DNA of 47,064 bases from Thorsellia anophelis DSM 18579 (GTDB lineage Bacteria > Pseudomonadota > Gammaproteobacteria > Enterobacterales > Thorselliaceae). The translations under genes were made by a program, and so were the position numbers. This document shows positions 1 to 8,261 of this stretch, piece after piece. The notes below the pieces were generated by a model. The model made no database searches. It saw nothing but the letters and a program-made list of their open reading frames with translations, and was not told the origin of the DNA. The stretch covers positions 1 to 47,064 of the forward strand of contig NZ_FOHV01000021.1 of assembly GCF_900111395.1 (NCBI RefSeq), written 5' to 3'. Each line of letters starts with the position of its first letter. Position 1 is the stretch's first letter.

Positions 1-320
1 GTCTTGTAATAAATTGTCCTCTAAAAAAAAGGATTCAGTGCCAGGCTTCCCCAGTTATTGTGCTGACGCCCTGTATATGACTCCATCCTCAAACACATAA
101 TAGATTTGACTAAGTATTGGGCTTTGCGCTATTTTGCACGCTTACCCATCTACTATGCCGAAGCAGGTTCACTTTCGTTATGTGCCATATACTTCCTATG
201 ACTTCCTTCAGACCCAACCGTTGGCCAGTTACGCCCTTGTCATTCGGATTTACTTCCCCTTAGTCAGGGTGTTTCCACTTTCTTTCAAGTGGACGGGTTT
301 GCCAGCTTTGCTGGGCAAAC
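1..320 (-). mobile_element. Probable group II intron RNA, partial
   Basis: No convincing protein gene lies here. Read on the minus strand, the sequence looks like the structured 5' RNA region of a bacterial group II intron. It has two compact stem-loops (297-320, and 275-292 with a 6-bp stem CCACTT/AAGTGG). These are followed by segments that I associate with intron domain I: a CTGACTAAGGGGAAGT-like stretch, CTGAAGGAAGTC, and ATAACGAAAGTGAACC. If so, the intron continues past the left edge, where its reverse transcriptase/maturase gene would be expected. It begins just after the intrinsic terminator at 321-352, and one class of bacterial introns (class C) targets terminators. The expected GTGYG 5' end is not obvious, so the boundary and the identification are both uncertain. 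A different repeated element is possible. Confidence 0.45.
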
Positions 321-352
321 AAAAACATATCTAATCTAATAAATTAGATATG
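321..352 (-). terminator. Intrinsic terminator after wzt
   Basis: Arms 326-335 and 343-352 form a 10-bp stem (CATATCTAAT with ATTAGATATG) around a 7-nt loop. On the minus strand it is followed at once by five T residues (325-321). It lies 30 bp after the wzt stop, so it should end the wzm-wzt transcript. Confidence 0.7.
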
Positions 353-381
353 CCTGCTGAGCAGTAACTTTTTTTACTTAA

Positions 382-1125
382 TTAACCTTTAAAATAAATA
401 TCAGAGATTTCTTTTATTGGCCCAAAGTTTTTGACTTGCCCATGTTCTAAAATCATAGCTTTATTACAAACTTTTCTAACTAAACTTTCTGAATGTGATG
501 CTAAAACGACTATATTACTTTCATATACAAGTTCAGTTAATTTATTTTGTGCTTTTATTTTAAATTCTTTATCCCCTACAGATAGCCATTCATCCATAAG
601 CAATATATCTATTTTAAATGCTGTTGCTATTGAAAATGCTAATCTCATTTTCATTCCTGAAGAATATGTCCTAACAGGCTGCTCTATATGATGACCTAGT
701 TCGCTAAATTCAATAATGTCTTTGATTTTTGACTTTACAGCTTCTTTACTTCTTCCCATTAATCTAGCTCTCAGATAAATATTATCTATCCCACTCACAT
801 CTTCATGTATCCCTAATGAGATGCTGATCAATGATGAGACTTGACCAACTTTAATAAATTCGCCTTCCGAAGGTTCATAGATGCCAGCCATGACTCTCAA
901 AAGAGTAGTTTTCCCAGCTCCATTATGACCGAGTATTGCTACTCTATCTCCTTTTGTTATATCTAAACTTATGTTTGAAAGTATATTTTTACTGTCAATT
1001 ACTCCATCACTCTCCTTCTTACCCAAAAGAGCAGACTTGATCAATGATAAAAACGATTTATTCTTGTTGCTACTTAGCGGGTATTTCAGAGATACGTTTT
1101 CTAATTTTATGAGCGTTTTTTCCAT
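382..1125 (-). CDS. wzt: Polysaccharide ABC exporter, ATP-binding protein (Wzt/KpsT family)
   Basis: This is the ATPase of an ABC-2 exporter that moves a finished surface polysaccharide (O-antigen or capsule) across the inner membrane. The single nucleotide-binding domain shows the Walker A motif GHNGAGKTT, the signature SSGMKMR and the Walker B motif DILLMDEW. An N-terminal extension with an ALLGKKE-like segment precedes the Walker A strand, as in O-antigen Wzt proteins. There is no long C-terminal carbohydrate-binding domain, so it belongs to the short Wzt/KpsT type. The frame opens at a TTG at 1140 that overlaps the permease gene, but the ATG at 1125 (MEKTLIKLEN) is the likelier start. It is 5 bp from the permease stop, so the two are translated as a pair. 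The wzt symbol is by family; kpsT-like is equally fair. Confidence 0.88.
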   Translation of the reverse strand: MEKTLIKLENVSLKYPLSSNKNKSFLSLIKSALLGKKESDGVIDSKNILSNISLDITKGDRVAILGHNGAGKTTLLRVMAGIYEPSEGEFIKVGQVSSLISISLGIHEDVSGIDNIYLRARLMGRSKEAVKSKIKDIIEFSELGHHIEQPVRTYSSGMKMRLAFSIATAFKIDILLMDEWLSVGDKEFKIKAQNKLTELVYESNIVVLASHSESLVRKVCNKAMILEHGQVKNFGPIKEISDIYFKG

Positions 1126-1130
1126 TATAT

Positions 1131-1940
1131 TTATAACCAAAGAGAAATTTTCGCTCTATACTTGGAGAAAATTATTAAGGTCAAGATCCAGCCTAATATG
1201 AGCATTGATAGTGCTAATATAAGATGAATTATTTCTATTCGCCCTATGATTAGCGGCTGTCTAACTAATTCAATTAAATGATAAAATGGGTTTAAGTTTA
1301 GCACCAATGCAGGGAGTCTGTCTTTTATCATCCCTGGAATCCAAATAATTGGTGTAATATAATACCCTAGTTGTAGCATATTAGATGTAAATTGAACTAT
1401 ATCACGAAATTTTGTGCTGATTACTCCTAAAAAAAGAGCCATCCATAATAAGTTAAGGCTCAATAGTATTAACCCAATTGGTAAATACACGAATATACCA
1501 ATCAATGAAACAGGAGAGCCTGTGATTACTAGAATTATCGGTATTAATAAAATACTATGTGCCAAAATAATAAGTTGCCGCAACAATACTTTTAGAGCAT
1601 GTCCAAAAAGTGGCAATGGAATTTGTTTAATTAGAGGAGATGCTATAATGAACCCAACGCTCCCATCATTTAACATCCCAGTTATAAATCGCCAAAAAAC
1701 TAAGCCTATCGTAATTGATATTATATATGCGTTTTTATCACCTACCAATATATTACTAAACACAAATCCAACAACTGTGATTAGAATACTTAGATTAATG
1801 GTAATCCAAAACACCCCTAAAAATGTTCGTCTATACTGTTGTTTCAAACTGTAATAAGCCAAGCTATAACTGATTTTATAATTTTTCACCGAGCTATAAA
1901 TATCTATAAGTGCTTTATTCAAAGCGATTACATCAAACAT
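1131..1940 (-). CDS. wzm: Polysaccharide ABC exporter permease (Wzm/KpsM family)
   Basis: About 269 residues, with six hydrophobic segments typical of ABC-2 transporters. There is a cytoplasmic N-terminus with the family motif LKQQYRRTFLGVFW before the first membrane span, and a conserved N-P-F-Y-H motif (LNLNPFYHLIELVR) before the last spans. It forms the membrane channel with the ATPase encoded directly downstream. The frame is open from a GTG at 1955, but that GTG is part of the ops element; the ATG at 1940 (MFDVIALNK) is the credible start. It is the first gene behind the JUMPstart site, so RfaH should control its transcription. No glycosyltransferases follow within the window, and the operon appears to end after wzt. 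Confidence 0.9.
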   Translation of the reverse strand: MFDVIALNKALIDIYSSVKNYKISYSLAYYSLKQQYRRTFLGVFWITINLSILITVVGFVFSNILVGDKNAYIISITIGLVFWRFITGMLNDGSVGFIIASPLIKQIPLPLFGHALKVLLRQLIILAHSILLIPIILVITGSPVSLIGIFVYLPIGLILLSLNLLWMALFLGVISTKFRDIVQFTSNMLQLGYYITPIIWIPGMIKDRLPALVLNLNPFYHLIELVRQPLIIGRIEIIHLILALSMLILGWILTLIIFSKYRAKISLWL

Positions 1941-2292
1941 AGTCTTTTTTCCCACGCTACCGCCCTTAGCTAACAGCAGCTACTTAATGCAGTTTATTTT
2001 TATTTTTTCACTTTACGCCTTATTTTAAGATTGCAAAGCAAATTTTTAATTCGATATTTAATAATGATTATTCACACTAATTTAATATTTACTTTGATAT
2101 TACATTCAGAATACGGTTAACCTTTCAAGCAAATAACCCTTTGTTTAAAAAATTAATTTAAATTAATTAAGCGAATTGTTTTTTACTCAATTCGTTCGTC
2201 GTTTTCTATTGCAATTTCACTTATTAATTTAGCAAGGTTAATACTATGTGATAAAAAGTTTGTCACAATAATATTTGAGGTTTATAACATCA
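1941..2292. other. Intergenic region upstream of wzm
   Basis: A 352-bp gap between the ilvA stop and wzm, both on the minus strand. It holds the JUMPstart element at its left end and an otherwise very AT-rich leader. That leader includes a perfect 18-bp palindrome of A/T bases at 2151-2168. No small gene is apparent. The promoter for wzm must lie here, but I cannot assign a confident -35/-10 pair. Confidence 0.5.
1953..1991 (-). promoter_or_regulatory. JUMPstart element with ops site (RfaH recruitment)
   Basis: On the minus strand the ops core GGCGGTAGCGTG is perfect (1953-1964). It is preceded by GTAGCTGCTGTTAGCTAAG, which closely resembles the upstream half of the JUMPstart consensus of enterobacterial O-antigen and capsule operons. 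The element ends 12 bp before the wzm ATG. RfaH recruitment at ops during transcription is established for such operons; an rfaH gene is not in this window. Confidence 0.9.
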
Positions 2293-3852
2293 TCAACCTC
2301 GTAGAAAAAAATCGAATGCTGGATTATCAGTTTCCTCACAGTATTCATATCCGAGTAAATCTAAATAACCTTTGAATTCTGAGATTGTTTTATCTAATTC
2401 AAATGCAGCCAATACTCTTCCATAATCAGTCCCATGGCTTCGATAATGAAATAGTGTGATATTAAGGCGCGTTCCTAAAGTTGCCAAAAATTTCAATAGT
2501 GCACCTGAAGTCTCTGGAAACTCAAAACTAAATAATCGTTCATTAAGGGATTTATTCGGTCTTCCACCGACCATGTAACGAACATGCATTTTTGCCATTT
2601 CGTCATCTGAAAGATCAACTACTGTTAACCCTTTATTTTTTAGTTGTTCTAAGATTTCTAGCCTTTCCTCTAAACCACGAGACAACCTGATTCCAACAAA
2701 TACACTAGCTCCATTAATTTTACTTTTTTCTGTATCTGCATAACGATAGTTAAATTCAGTGACAGATCGTCCACCTAGCAATTCACAAAACGCTAAGAAG
2801 CTTCCTTTTTCCTCGGGGATCGTGACAGCAAAAAGCGCTTCCCGTTGTTCACCAAGCTCTGCTCTTTCAGATACATATCTAAGTGTATGAAAATTCATAT
2901 TAGCACCGGACAGAATGTGTGCCAAATGTTCATTTTTAATATTATGTAACTGAATATATTTTTTAAGACCTGCTAGGGATAGCGCGCCTGAAGGTTCAGA
3001 TACTGCACGTACATCATCAAAGATATCTTTTACTGCAGCACAGATTTCATCGCTGTCAACCAATATGAGGTCATCTAAGTATTCTTTGCATAACCTATAG
3101 GTTTCACTTCCTATTCTTTTAACAGCGACCCCTTCTGCAAATAAGCCAACTCTTGCTAAATCTACTGGCCCACTTGCATCAAATGCGGCAGCTAAACAGG
3201 CTGCATCTTCAGCTTCTACACCTATTACTTTAATATGAGGCATCAATTGTTTGATTAAAATAGCTACACCCGCAGCAAGCCCCCCCCCACCTATTGGGAC
3301 AAATATTCTATCTAAATGAGCATGTTGCTGAATCAACTCTAAACCAACAGTTCCCTGTCCTGCTATAACTGCAGGGTGATCAAATGGTGGAATAAATGAC
3401 ATTAATTGTTCTGTTGATAGTTTTATGGCATGTGCTTTTGCTTCATCAAAATTATCACCAAATAACAAAACTTCACCACCAAATGATTTAACCGCTTCAA
3501 TTTTAATATCAGGTGTGACAACTGGCATGACAATAATTGTTTTAATACCTAATTTTTTTCCTGCAAGGGCCACTCCTTGTGCATGATTACCCGCTGAAGC
3601 AGTAATAACGCCTTTTTTGCGTTCTTCCTCACTTAGCCCAGACATCATGGCATATGCACCACGAATCTTAAAACTATGTACTGGTTGATTATCTTCACGT
3701 TTAACTAATATGTAATTGCCTAATCGTTCTGATAGTTTAGGCATTGTTTGGAGCTCAGTTTTCTTTGCTACTTCATATATAGGGGCACACAGTATGGCTC
3801 TTAAATAAGACTGAGCATCAGGTTTATCAGTTAAAGGTTGTAACTTGGCCAC
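2293..3852 (-). CDS. ilvA: Threonine ammonia-lyase (biosynthetic threonine deaminase)
   Basis: Converts L-threonine to 2-oxobutanoate and ammonia, the first step of isoleucine synthesis. The PLP-dependent N-terminal domain has the Schiff-base lysine in SFKIRGAY (K62) and the phosphate-binding glycine loop PIGGGGLAAG. The C-terminal third (after about residue 330) is the paired ACT-like regulatory domain for isoleucine feedback (ALFAVTIPEEKGSF and LFSFEFPETSGAL repeats). At 519 residues it has the length of the biosynthetic enzyme, not the short catabolic TdcB. The start is a GTG, 5 bp after the ilvD stop, and the G-rich ilvD tail serves as ribosome-binding site. The glycine loop is encoded by a run of nine G residues (3280-3288), unusual in this AT-rich sequence. 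Confidence 0.96.
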   Translation of the reverse strand: MAKLQPLTDKPDAQSYLRAILCAPIYEVAKKTELQTMPKLSERLGNYILVKREDNQPVHSFKIRGAYAMMSGLSEEERKKGVITASAGNHAQGVALAGKKLGIKTIIVMPVVTPDIKIEAVKSFGGEVLLFGDNFDEAKAHAIKLSTEQLMSFIPPFDHPAVIAGQGTVGLELIQQHAHLDRIFVPIGGGGLAAGVAILIKQLMPHIKVIGVEAEDAACLAAAFDASGPVDLARVGLFAEGVAVKRIGSETYRLCKEYLDDLILVDSDEICAAVKDIFDDVRAVSEPSGALSLAGLKKYIQLHNIKNEHLAHILSGANMNFHTLRYVSERAELGEQREALFAVTIPEEKGSFLAFCELLGGRSVTEFNYRYADTEKSKINGASVFVGIRLSRGLEERLEILEQLKNKGLTVVDLSDDEMAKMHVRYMVGGRPNKSLNERLFSFEFPETSGALLKFLATLGTRLNITLFHYRSHGTDYGRVLAAFELDKTISEFKGYLDLLGYEYCEETDNPAFDFFLRG

Positions 3853-3857
3853 GCTTA

Positions 3858-5708
3858 CTAGCCCCCAAGCTTAGATTTATCACGTACAGCACCTTTATCA
3901 GCACTTGTTGCGAGAGATGCGTAAGCTTTTAGAGCAAAAGAAACAGAACGAGTACGGTCTTTAGGTGTCCAAGCCTTATCGCCTCGTAACTCTTCTTCTG
4001 TTCTTCTCTTTGTCAGTTCTTCATCTGAAACGGCAAGATTAATCGTACGATTTGGGATATCTATTTCAATTAAATCACCATCTTGTACTAAAGCAATAGT
4101 GCCCCCACTTGCTGCTTCAGGTGAAACATGTCCAATTGATAAACCAGATGTCCCACCAGAGAACCTACCATCAGTTATCAACGCACATGCTTTACCTAGT
4201 CCCATAGATTTTATGTAGGTAGTCGGATATAGCATCTCTTGCATACCTGGTCCACCTTTAGGACCTTCGTAGCGAATAATGACAACGTCACCAGCTTTAA
4301 CTTCCTGTCCTAAAATAGCTTTGACAGCATCATCCTGGCTTTCATATACTTTCGCTGGACCTTTAAACTTTAGAATTTCTTCATCGACGCCAGCAGTTTT
4401 CACAATACACCCAGCTTCAGCTAAGTTGCCTGCTAATACCGCTAAACCGCCATCTTGACTATAAGCATGCTGTTTTTCTCTTATACATCCATTTGTTCTA
4501 TCATCATCAAGCGTATCGAATCGGCAATCTTGCGAAAAAGCTTCAGTTGTACGTATTCCTGCGGGCCCTGCTCTAAAGAAGGTTTTTACTTCTTCATTTT
4601 GAGTTAGTTTTATATCATATTGATTAAGCTGCTCTGCTAATGTCATACCTAATACAGTATGTACATCTGTGTGTAATAACCCAGCTCTATCTAATTCACC
4701 TAAAATACCCATCACACCACCTGCCCTATGCACATCTTCCATATGATAAAGCTGAGTACTTGGCGCAACCTTGCATAAATGAGGGACTTTACGGGACATT
4801 TTATCAATATCATCCATAGTAAAATCCACTTCTCCTTCTTGTGCAGCAGCAAGTAGATGCAAAACGGTATTAGTCGATCCCCCCATCGCAATATCTAATG
4901 CCATCGCATTCTCGAATGCAGCTTTAGTAGCTATATTGCGCGGTAGCGCTGTTTCATCATTTTTTTCATAATAGCGCTTAGTTAATTCAACAATTCTCGT
5001 GCCTGCGTTTAAAAATAATTGTTTACGATCTGCATGTGTTGCAAGCATTGAACCATTACCAGGTTGAGAAAGTCCAAGCGCCTCAGTCAAACAGTTCATT
5101 GAGTTTGCGGTAAACATACCAGAGCAAGAACCACAAGTTGGACATGCAGATCGTTCAATTGCATTACTATCTTCATCACTTACATTTGGGTTAGCGCTTT
5201 GCATCATGGCATCAACGAGATCGAGTTTAATTATCTTATCAGACAATTTTGTCTTACCCGCTTCCATTGGTCCACCCGAAACAAAAATCACAGGAATATT
5301 CAATCTCAATGCCGCCATAAGCATACCAGGCGTAATTTTATCGCAGTTTGATATACATACCATTGCATCTGCACAATGAGCATTAACCATATATTCAACT
5401 GAATCAGCAATCAACTCCCTTGAAGGAAGAGAATAAAGCATTCCCCCATGTCCCATTGCTATACCATCATCAACAGCGATTGTATTAAACTCTTTTGCAA
5501 CACCGCCTGATGCCTCTATTTGCTCGGCAACAAGCTTACCAAGGTCTCTTAAATGCACATGACCAGGAACAAATTGAGTAAACGAATTAACTACAGCAAT
5601 GATTGGTTTTCCAAAATCAGCATCAGTCATACCTGTTGCGCGCCATAAAGCACGGGCACCAGCCATATTTCGACCATGAGTAGTTGTAGCAGAACGATAA
5701 ACAGGCAT
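3858..5708 (-). CDS. ilvD: Dihydroxy-acid dehydratase
   Basis: Dehydrates 2,3-dihydroxy-3-methylbutanoate and the methylpentanoate homologue to the 2-oxo acids that precede valine/leucine and isoleucine. Iron-sulphur ligands are visible in CISNCDK and in [16 protein letters not shown]. The frame is open further upstream through TTG and ATG codons, but the ATG at 5708 ([14 protein letters not shown]) is chosen. It has a GGAG at 5715-5718 and gives 616 residues, the standard length. The gene is directly followed by ilvA. ilvG/M/E are not adjacent, so only the distal half of the enterobacterial ilvGMEDA arrangement is kept here. Confidence 0.97.
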   Translation of the reverse strand: MPVYRSATTTHGRNMAGARALWRATGMTDADFGKPIIAVVNSFTQFVPGHVHLRDLGKLVAEQIEASGGVAKEFNTIAVDDGIAMGHGGMLYSLPSRELIADSVEYMVNAHCADAMVCISNCDKITPGMLMAALRLNIPVIFVSGGPMEAGKTKLSDKIIKLDLVDAMMQSANPNVSDEDSNAIERSACPTCGSCSGMFTANSMNCLTEALGLSQPGNGSMLATHADRKQLFLNAGTRIVELTKRYYEKNDETALPRNIATKAAFENAMALDIAMGGSTNTVLHLLAAAQEGEVDFTMDDIDKMSRKVPHLCKVAPSTQLYHMEDVHRAGGVMGILGELDRAGLLHTDVHTVLGMTLAEQLNQYDIKLTQNEEVKTFFRAGPAGIRTTEAFSQDCRFDTLDDDRTNGCIREKQHAYSQDGGLAVLAGNLAEAGCIVKTAGVDEEILKFKGPAKVYESQDDAVKAILGQEVKAGDVVIIRYEGPKGGPGMQEMLYPTTYIKSMGLGKACALITDGRFSGGTSGLSIGHVSPEAASGGTIALVQDGDLIEIDIPNRTINLAVSDEELTKRRTEEELRGDKAWTPKDRTRSVSFALKAYASLATSADKGAVRDKSKLGG

Positions 5709-5757
5709 AAACAGCTCCATCAAAAAATGTTATAAAATGGAATAGAAGCTTACTTAT

Positions 5758-5807
5758 AAAGGCTGCAATACGGAATAAAACATTCGTTATTCATATTGAT
5801 AGCCTTT
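5758..5807 (-). promoter_or_regulatory. Leader hairpin upstream of ilvD
   Basis: Imperfect inverted repeat (AAAGGCTGCAATA at 5758-5770 against TATTGATAGCCTTT at 5794-5807) in the presumed ilvD leader. A classical ilv attenuator would follow a leader peptide rich in Ile/Val/Leu codons. The short frames I can read here are not enriched for them, so this is a structural observation only. Confidence 0.3.
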
Positions 5808-6310
5808 TGTAGATAATCGCATATGATAACTAATCCTTGCAAAAATGAATAGTCTTAATTACTGATTGGGTTCACTGATTGAGTAAAAATACCTTCGTTA
5901 TGACTGAGTTTAATAATTAGCATCGCACTAAATTAATCTAGAATATGCCCATTAAATATAATTTAAACCAATAACTTTCGTACTTAAGAGGAATACAATT
6001 ACTCCCCTCCTGTATAGATAGTTCAATTACACAGATAAGAAATATTTATTAACAATAAATCGAAATGAAAACTCAATTTTAAAAAAGTTCACTCAATAAC
6101 AGCATTTTTTAGTAAAACTTATGTAAGCTTTTCTCACTTAGAGTCATCTTTTGCAATTAATTACGTACAAATATTACCTACTTTACTTCACTTGAAATCA
6201 AAAAAATCATTTAAAACAAACCAATAAAGCCAACCACAAAAGATTCATATAAAAATATTGATTAAATCGAAATTTGACTCTTTTTATAAAATCCACACAA
6301 TAGCGACAGA

Positions 6311-6386
6311 ACTTAAATGATTTAAGTTTGTACAGCGTGTAGGTGAATGAAATCGATTTAATATTCACCTGCGCGATTTTGCTGTA
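6311..6386 (+). promoter_or_regulatory. Structured leader / operator candidates before the porin
   Basis: Two symmetric elements precede the porin gene. The first is a perfect 17-nt palindrome, ACTTAAAT-G-ATTTAAGT (6311-6327), which could be a regulator site. The second is a nested hairpin: outer arms TACAGC (6331-6336) and GCTGTA (6381-6386), inner arms AGGTGAAT (6341-6348) and ATTCACCT (6363-6370). The latter lies about 90 nt before the start codon and could form in the 5' UTR, a common place for sRNA control of porins. Function is inferred only. Confidence 0.35.
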
Positions 6387-6476
6387 ATGTTTCGTTAAAG
6401 ACAGATGAATGAAGTCAAATGTTTAACACTCATGCAGCTATTAAATTCATTAAATTAAACATGGAAGAAATAGTTT

Positions 6477-7622
6477 ATGTTAAATCGTAAAATTCTAGCA
6501 GTGGCCATCACAACAATTTTAGCAACTGGTGCGGCGAATGCAGCTGAAGTTTATAATAAAGATGGCAATAAAATTAACTTAACTGGTACAGTTGAAGCTA
6601 AATATAAATTTAGAGATAAACAAACTCCAGCTACAGAAGGGGCATCTGTAGATAAACATGAAAATGAAGACAAAACTGTAGCAAGATTAGGTTTTATGGG
6701 CGAAACCCAAATCAATAGCCAATTAACAGGATATGCTGCGTTTGAACATCAATTTGCTGTAGGTTCAGCTGAAGATGATGAAACTCGCTTAGCGTATGTT
6801 GGATTACAATATGCTAATTTTGGTTCTTTAGATTTTGGTCGTAATCATGGTGTTGTAGGTTTAATCCGTGATTTTACTGATCAAGCTGCAGTATTTGGTG
6901 GCGATGGATTTGGTGGTGATACTGATATATTTTTAACTGAGAGAGCTTCAAGTGTTGCAACTTACAGCAACAAAGATCTTTTTCAAATGGTTCCAGGCTT
7001 AGATGTTTACTTACAATACCAAGCTAAAGATGCATCTGGTGCAGTAGATGAACAACATGGCGATGGTTTTGCAATGACATCTATTTACCACCATGAGCAA
7101 ACAGGGCTTGGATTTGGTGCTACATACGCAAACAGCGATAGAACAACTGCTCAAAAAACAGCAGTTGGTGCTGCTAATGTTGTAAACAATGGCAAGCATG
7201 CTGAAATGTGGGGTTTAGCAGCAAATTATGATGCAAACAACATATACTTTGGTCTTAGCTGGGCACAAAGTAATAATATGATTCCTGTACGTGGTTTAAA
7301 TGGATTGGAGGAGTTTGCACCTAAAACTCGTGGTTTTGAAGCTGTTGCAAATTATACGTTTGATTTTGGTTTAACGCCTAGTATTGCTTATAATCAACTA
7401 CGAGCTCGTCATTTAAACGCTTATCATAACGGTAATGCAGAAAATAATAATGCAAACTTGGTTAAATATGTAGCTATTGGTGCTAATTATGCGTTCAATA
7501 AGAATATAGATATGGCTGCTGGTTACAAAATTAACCTAGTAAAAAAAGATGCTCTTTATAGCCAAAGAGCTCAAATTGCAACGGATGATCAAGTTGAAAT
7601 GAGATTGACTTATACTTTCTAA
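6477..7622 (+). CDS. General outer-membrane porin (OmpC/OmpF family)
   Basis: A trimeric 16-strand beta-barrel porin for passive uptake of small solutes. A signal peptide of about 22 residues ends at ANA, and the mature protein starts with AEVYNKDGNKINLTG, the typical opening of enterobacterial porins. Family signatures are visible: RLGFMGETQI (strand 2/3), FEHQF, LAYVGLQYANFGSLDFGRN, and the constriction-loop region EFAPKTRGFEAVANYTFDFGL further on. It ends in the required aromatic residue (MRLTYTF), the BAM recognition signal. GGAAGAA before the ATG is the ribosome-binding site. It is monocistronic with its own terminator. Assignment to OmpC, OmpF or PhoE cannot be made from sequence reading alone. 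Confidence 0.92.
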   Translation: MLNRKILAVAITTILATGAANAAEVYNKDGNKINLTGTVEAKYKFRDKQTPATEGASVDKHENEDKTVARLGFMGETQINSQLTGYAAFEHQFAVGSAEDDETRLAYVGLQYANFGSLDFGRNHGVVGLIRDFTDQAAVFGGDGFGGDTDIFLTERASSVATYSNKDLFQMVPGLDVYLQYQAKDASGAVDEQHGDGFAMTSIYHHEQTGLGFGATYANSDRTTAQKTAVGAANVVNNGKHAEMWGLAANYDANNIYFGLSWAQSNNMIPVRGLNGLEEFAPKTRGFEAVANYTFDFGLTPSIAYNQLRARHLNAYHNGNAENNNANLVKYVAIGANYAFNKNIDMAAGYKINLVKKDALYSQRAQIATDDQVEMRLTYTF

Positions 7623-7659
7623 TTTAAGTTAATCGATTTTAATTAGTCTTACTTGTACA

Positions 7660-7687
7660 AAACAGCGTCTTAAGGCGCTGTTTTTAT
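7660..7687 (+). terminator. Intrinsic terminator of the porin gene
   Basis: AACAGCG and CGCTGTT arms (7661-7667, 7676-7682) with a short loop are followed by a T-rich tail. It lies about 40 bp after the porin stop codon. Confidence 0.85.
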
Positions 7688-7861
7688 TAGTTTGTTATTT
7701 ATATATTTTCCATTACATAATCACAATTTATCTCCCACTAATTATAAACTAGAGCAAGTTGAATTATTTTGTAAAGTTTTATAAATAGTTACCTAAGTTC
7801 AGCTAAATCATGAAATATTACTCACTTAACATACTAGCAAGTATCTAATAGAGGAGTGTAT

Positions 7862-8206
7862 ATGGATATTGACCGAATTTTACCTAGCGACCGATGGTCT
7901 GAGGCTATCGTTCATAATAATGTGTTATATTTTACTGCTGTGCCAGAAATTATCACTAATAATATTGAGATTCAAATGCAAAGCCTACTTGATAGCATAG
8001 ATGATATGCTAAAAAGAGTTGGTAGTGATCGCTCTCGCATATTAGATGCAACTATTTTTTTGACTGATAAAAAAGACTTATCCGGCATGAACAAAATATG
8101 GGATAAATGGGTTATTGCGGGGTCTGCGCCTGTAAGATGCACTGTTATTGCATCATTAGTTGTGCCTGAATATTTAGTTGAGATGAAAATCACGGCTGCC
8201 ATTTAA
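7862..8206 (+). CDS. yoaB: Rid-family protein, YoaB-like
   Basis: A small protein (114 residues) of the RidA/YjgF/YER057c/UK114 superfamily. Members hydrolyse reactive enamine/imine intermediates such as those released by PLP enzymes like IlvA. The sequence matches E. coli YoaB along its length: RWSEAIVHNN near the N-terminus, SRILDATIFL, the MNKIWDKWV segment, APVRCTV with the conserved arginine, and the C-terminal VEMKITAAI. The frame opens at a GTG at 7856, but the ATG at 7862 has GAGGAG at 7851-7856 in the right place. The biochemical substrate of the YoaB subgroup is not firmly established. Its last codons form one arm of the convergent terminator. Confidence 0.9.
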   Translation: MDIDRILPSDRWSEAIVHNNVLYFTAVPEIITNNIEIQMQSLLDSIDDMLKRVGSDRSRILDATIFLTDKKDLSGMNKIWDKWVIAGSAPVRCTVIASLVVPEYLVEMKITAAI

Positions 8207-8224
8207 ATCGGCAGCCGTGATTTT
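8186..8224. terminator. Bidirectional terminator between yoaB and zwf
   Basis: A perfect 15-bp stem (AAAATCACGGCTGCC at 8186-8200 with its complement at 8210-8224) and a 9-nt loop. The yoaB stop codon lies in the loop, so the upstream arm is coding sequence. A-rich and T-rich flanks make it usable from both strands by the convergent genes yoaB and zwf. Confidence 0.88.
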
Positions 8225-8261
8225 CTTAAACTTTAATACTTTTTATTTTAAAAGTTTCTAC

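Larger units (their letters stand above)
5709..6476. other. Divergent intergenic region ilvD / porin
   Basis: A 768-bp, strongly AT-rich spacer between divergent genes. It must carry both promoters. Apart from the ilvD-side hairpin (5758-5807) and the porin-side structured leader (6311-6386), I see no gene or repeat in it. Confidence 0.5.

Noticed and set aside
134-334. A 66-codon plus-strand open frame at the left edge
   Set aside because: No ribosome-binding site and no recognisable motif; it runs through the stem-loops of the intron-like sequence on the other strand.
1940-1955. GTG start for wzm at 1955
   Set aside because: This GTG is inside the ops element; the ATG at 1940 is the better start.
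2245-2270. TGTGA...TCACA pair downstream of ilvA as a CRP site
   Set aside because: The spacing between half-sites is 11 bases, not six.
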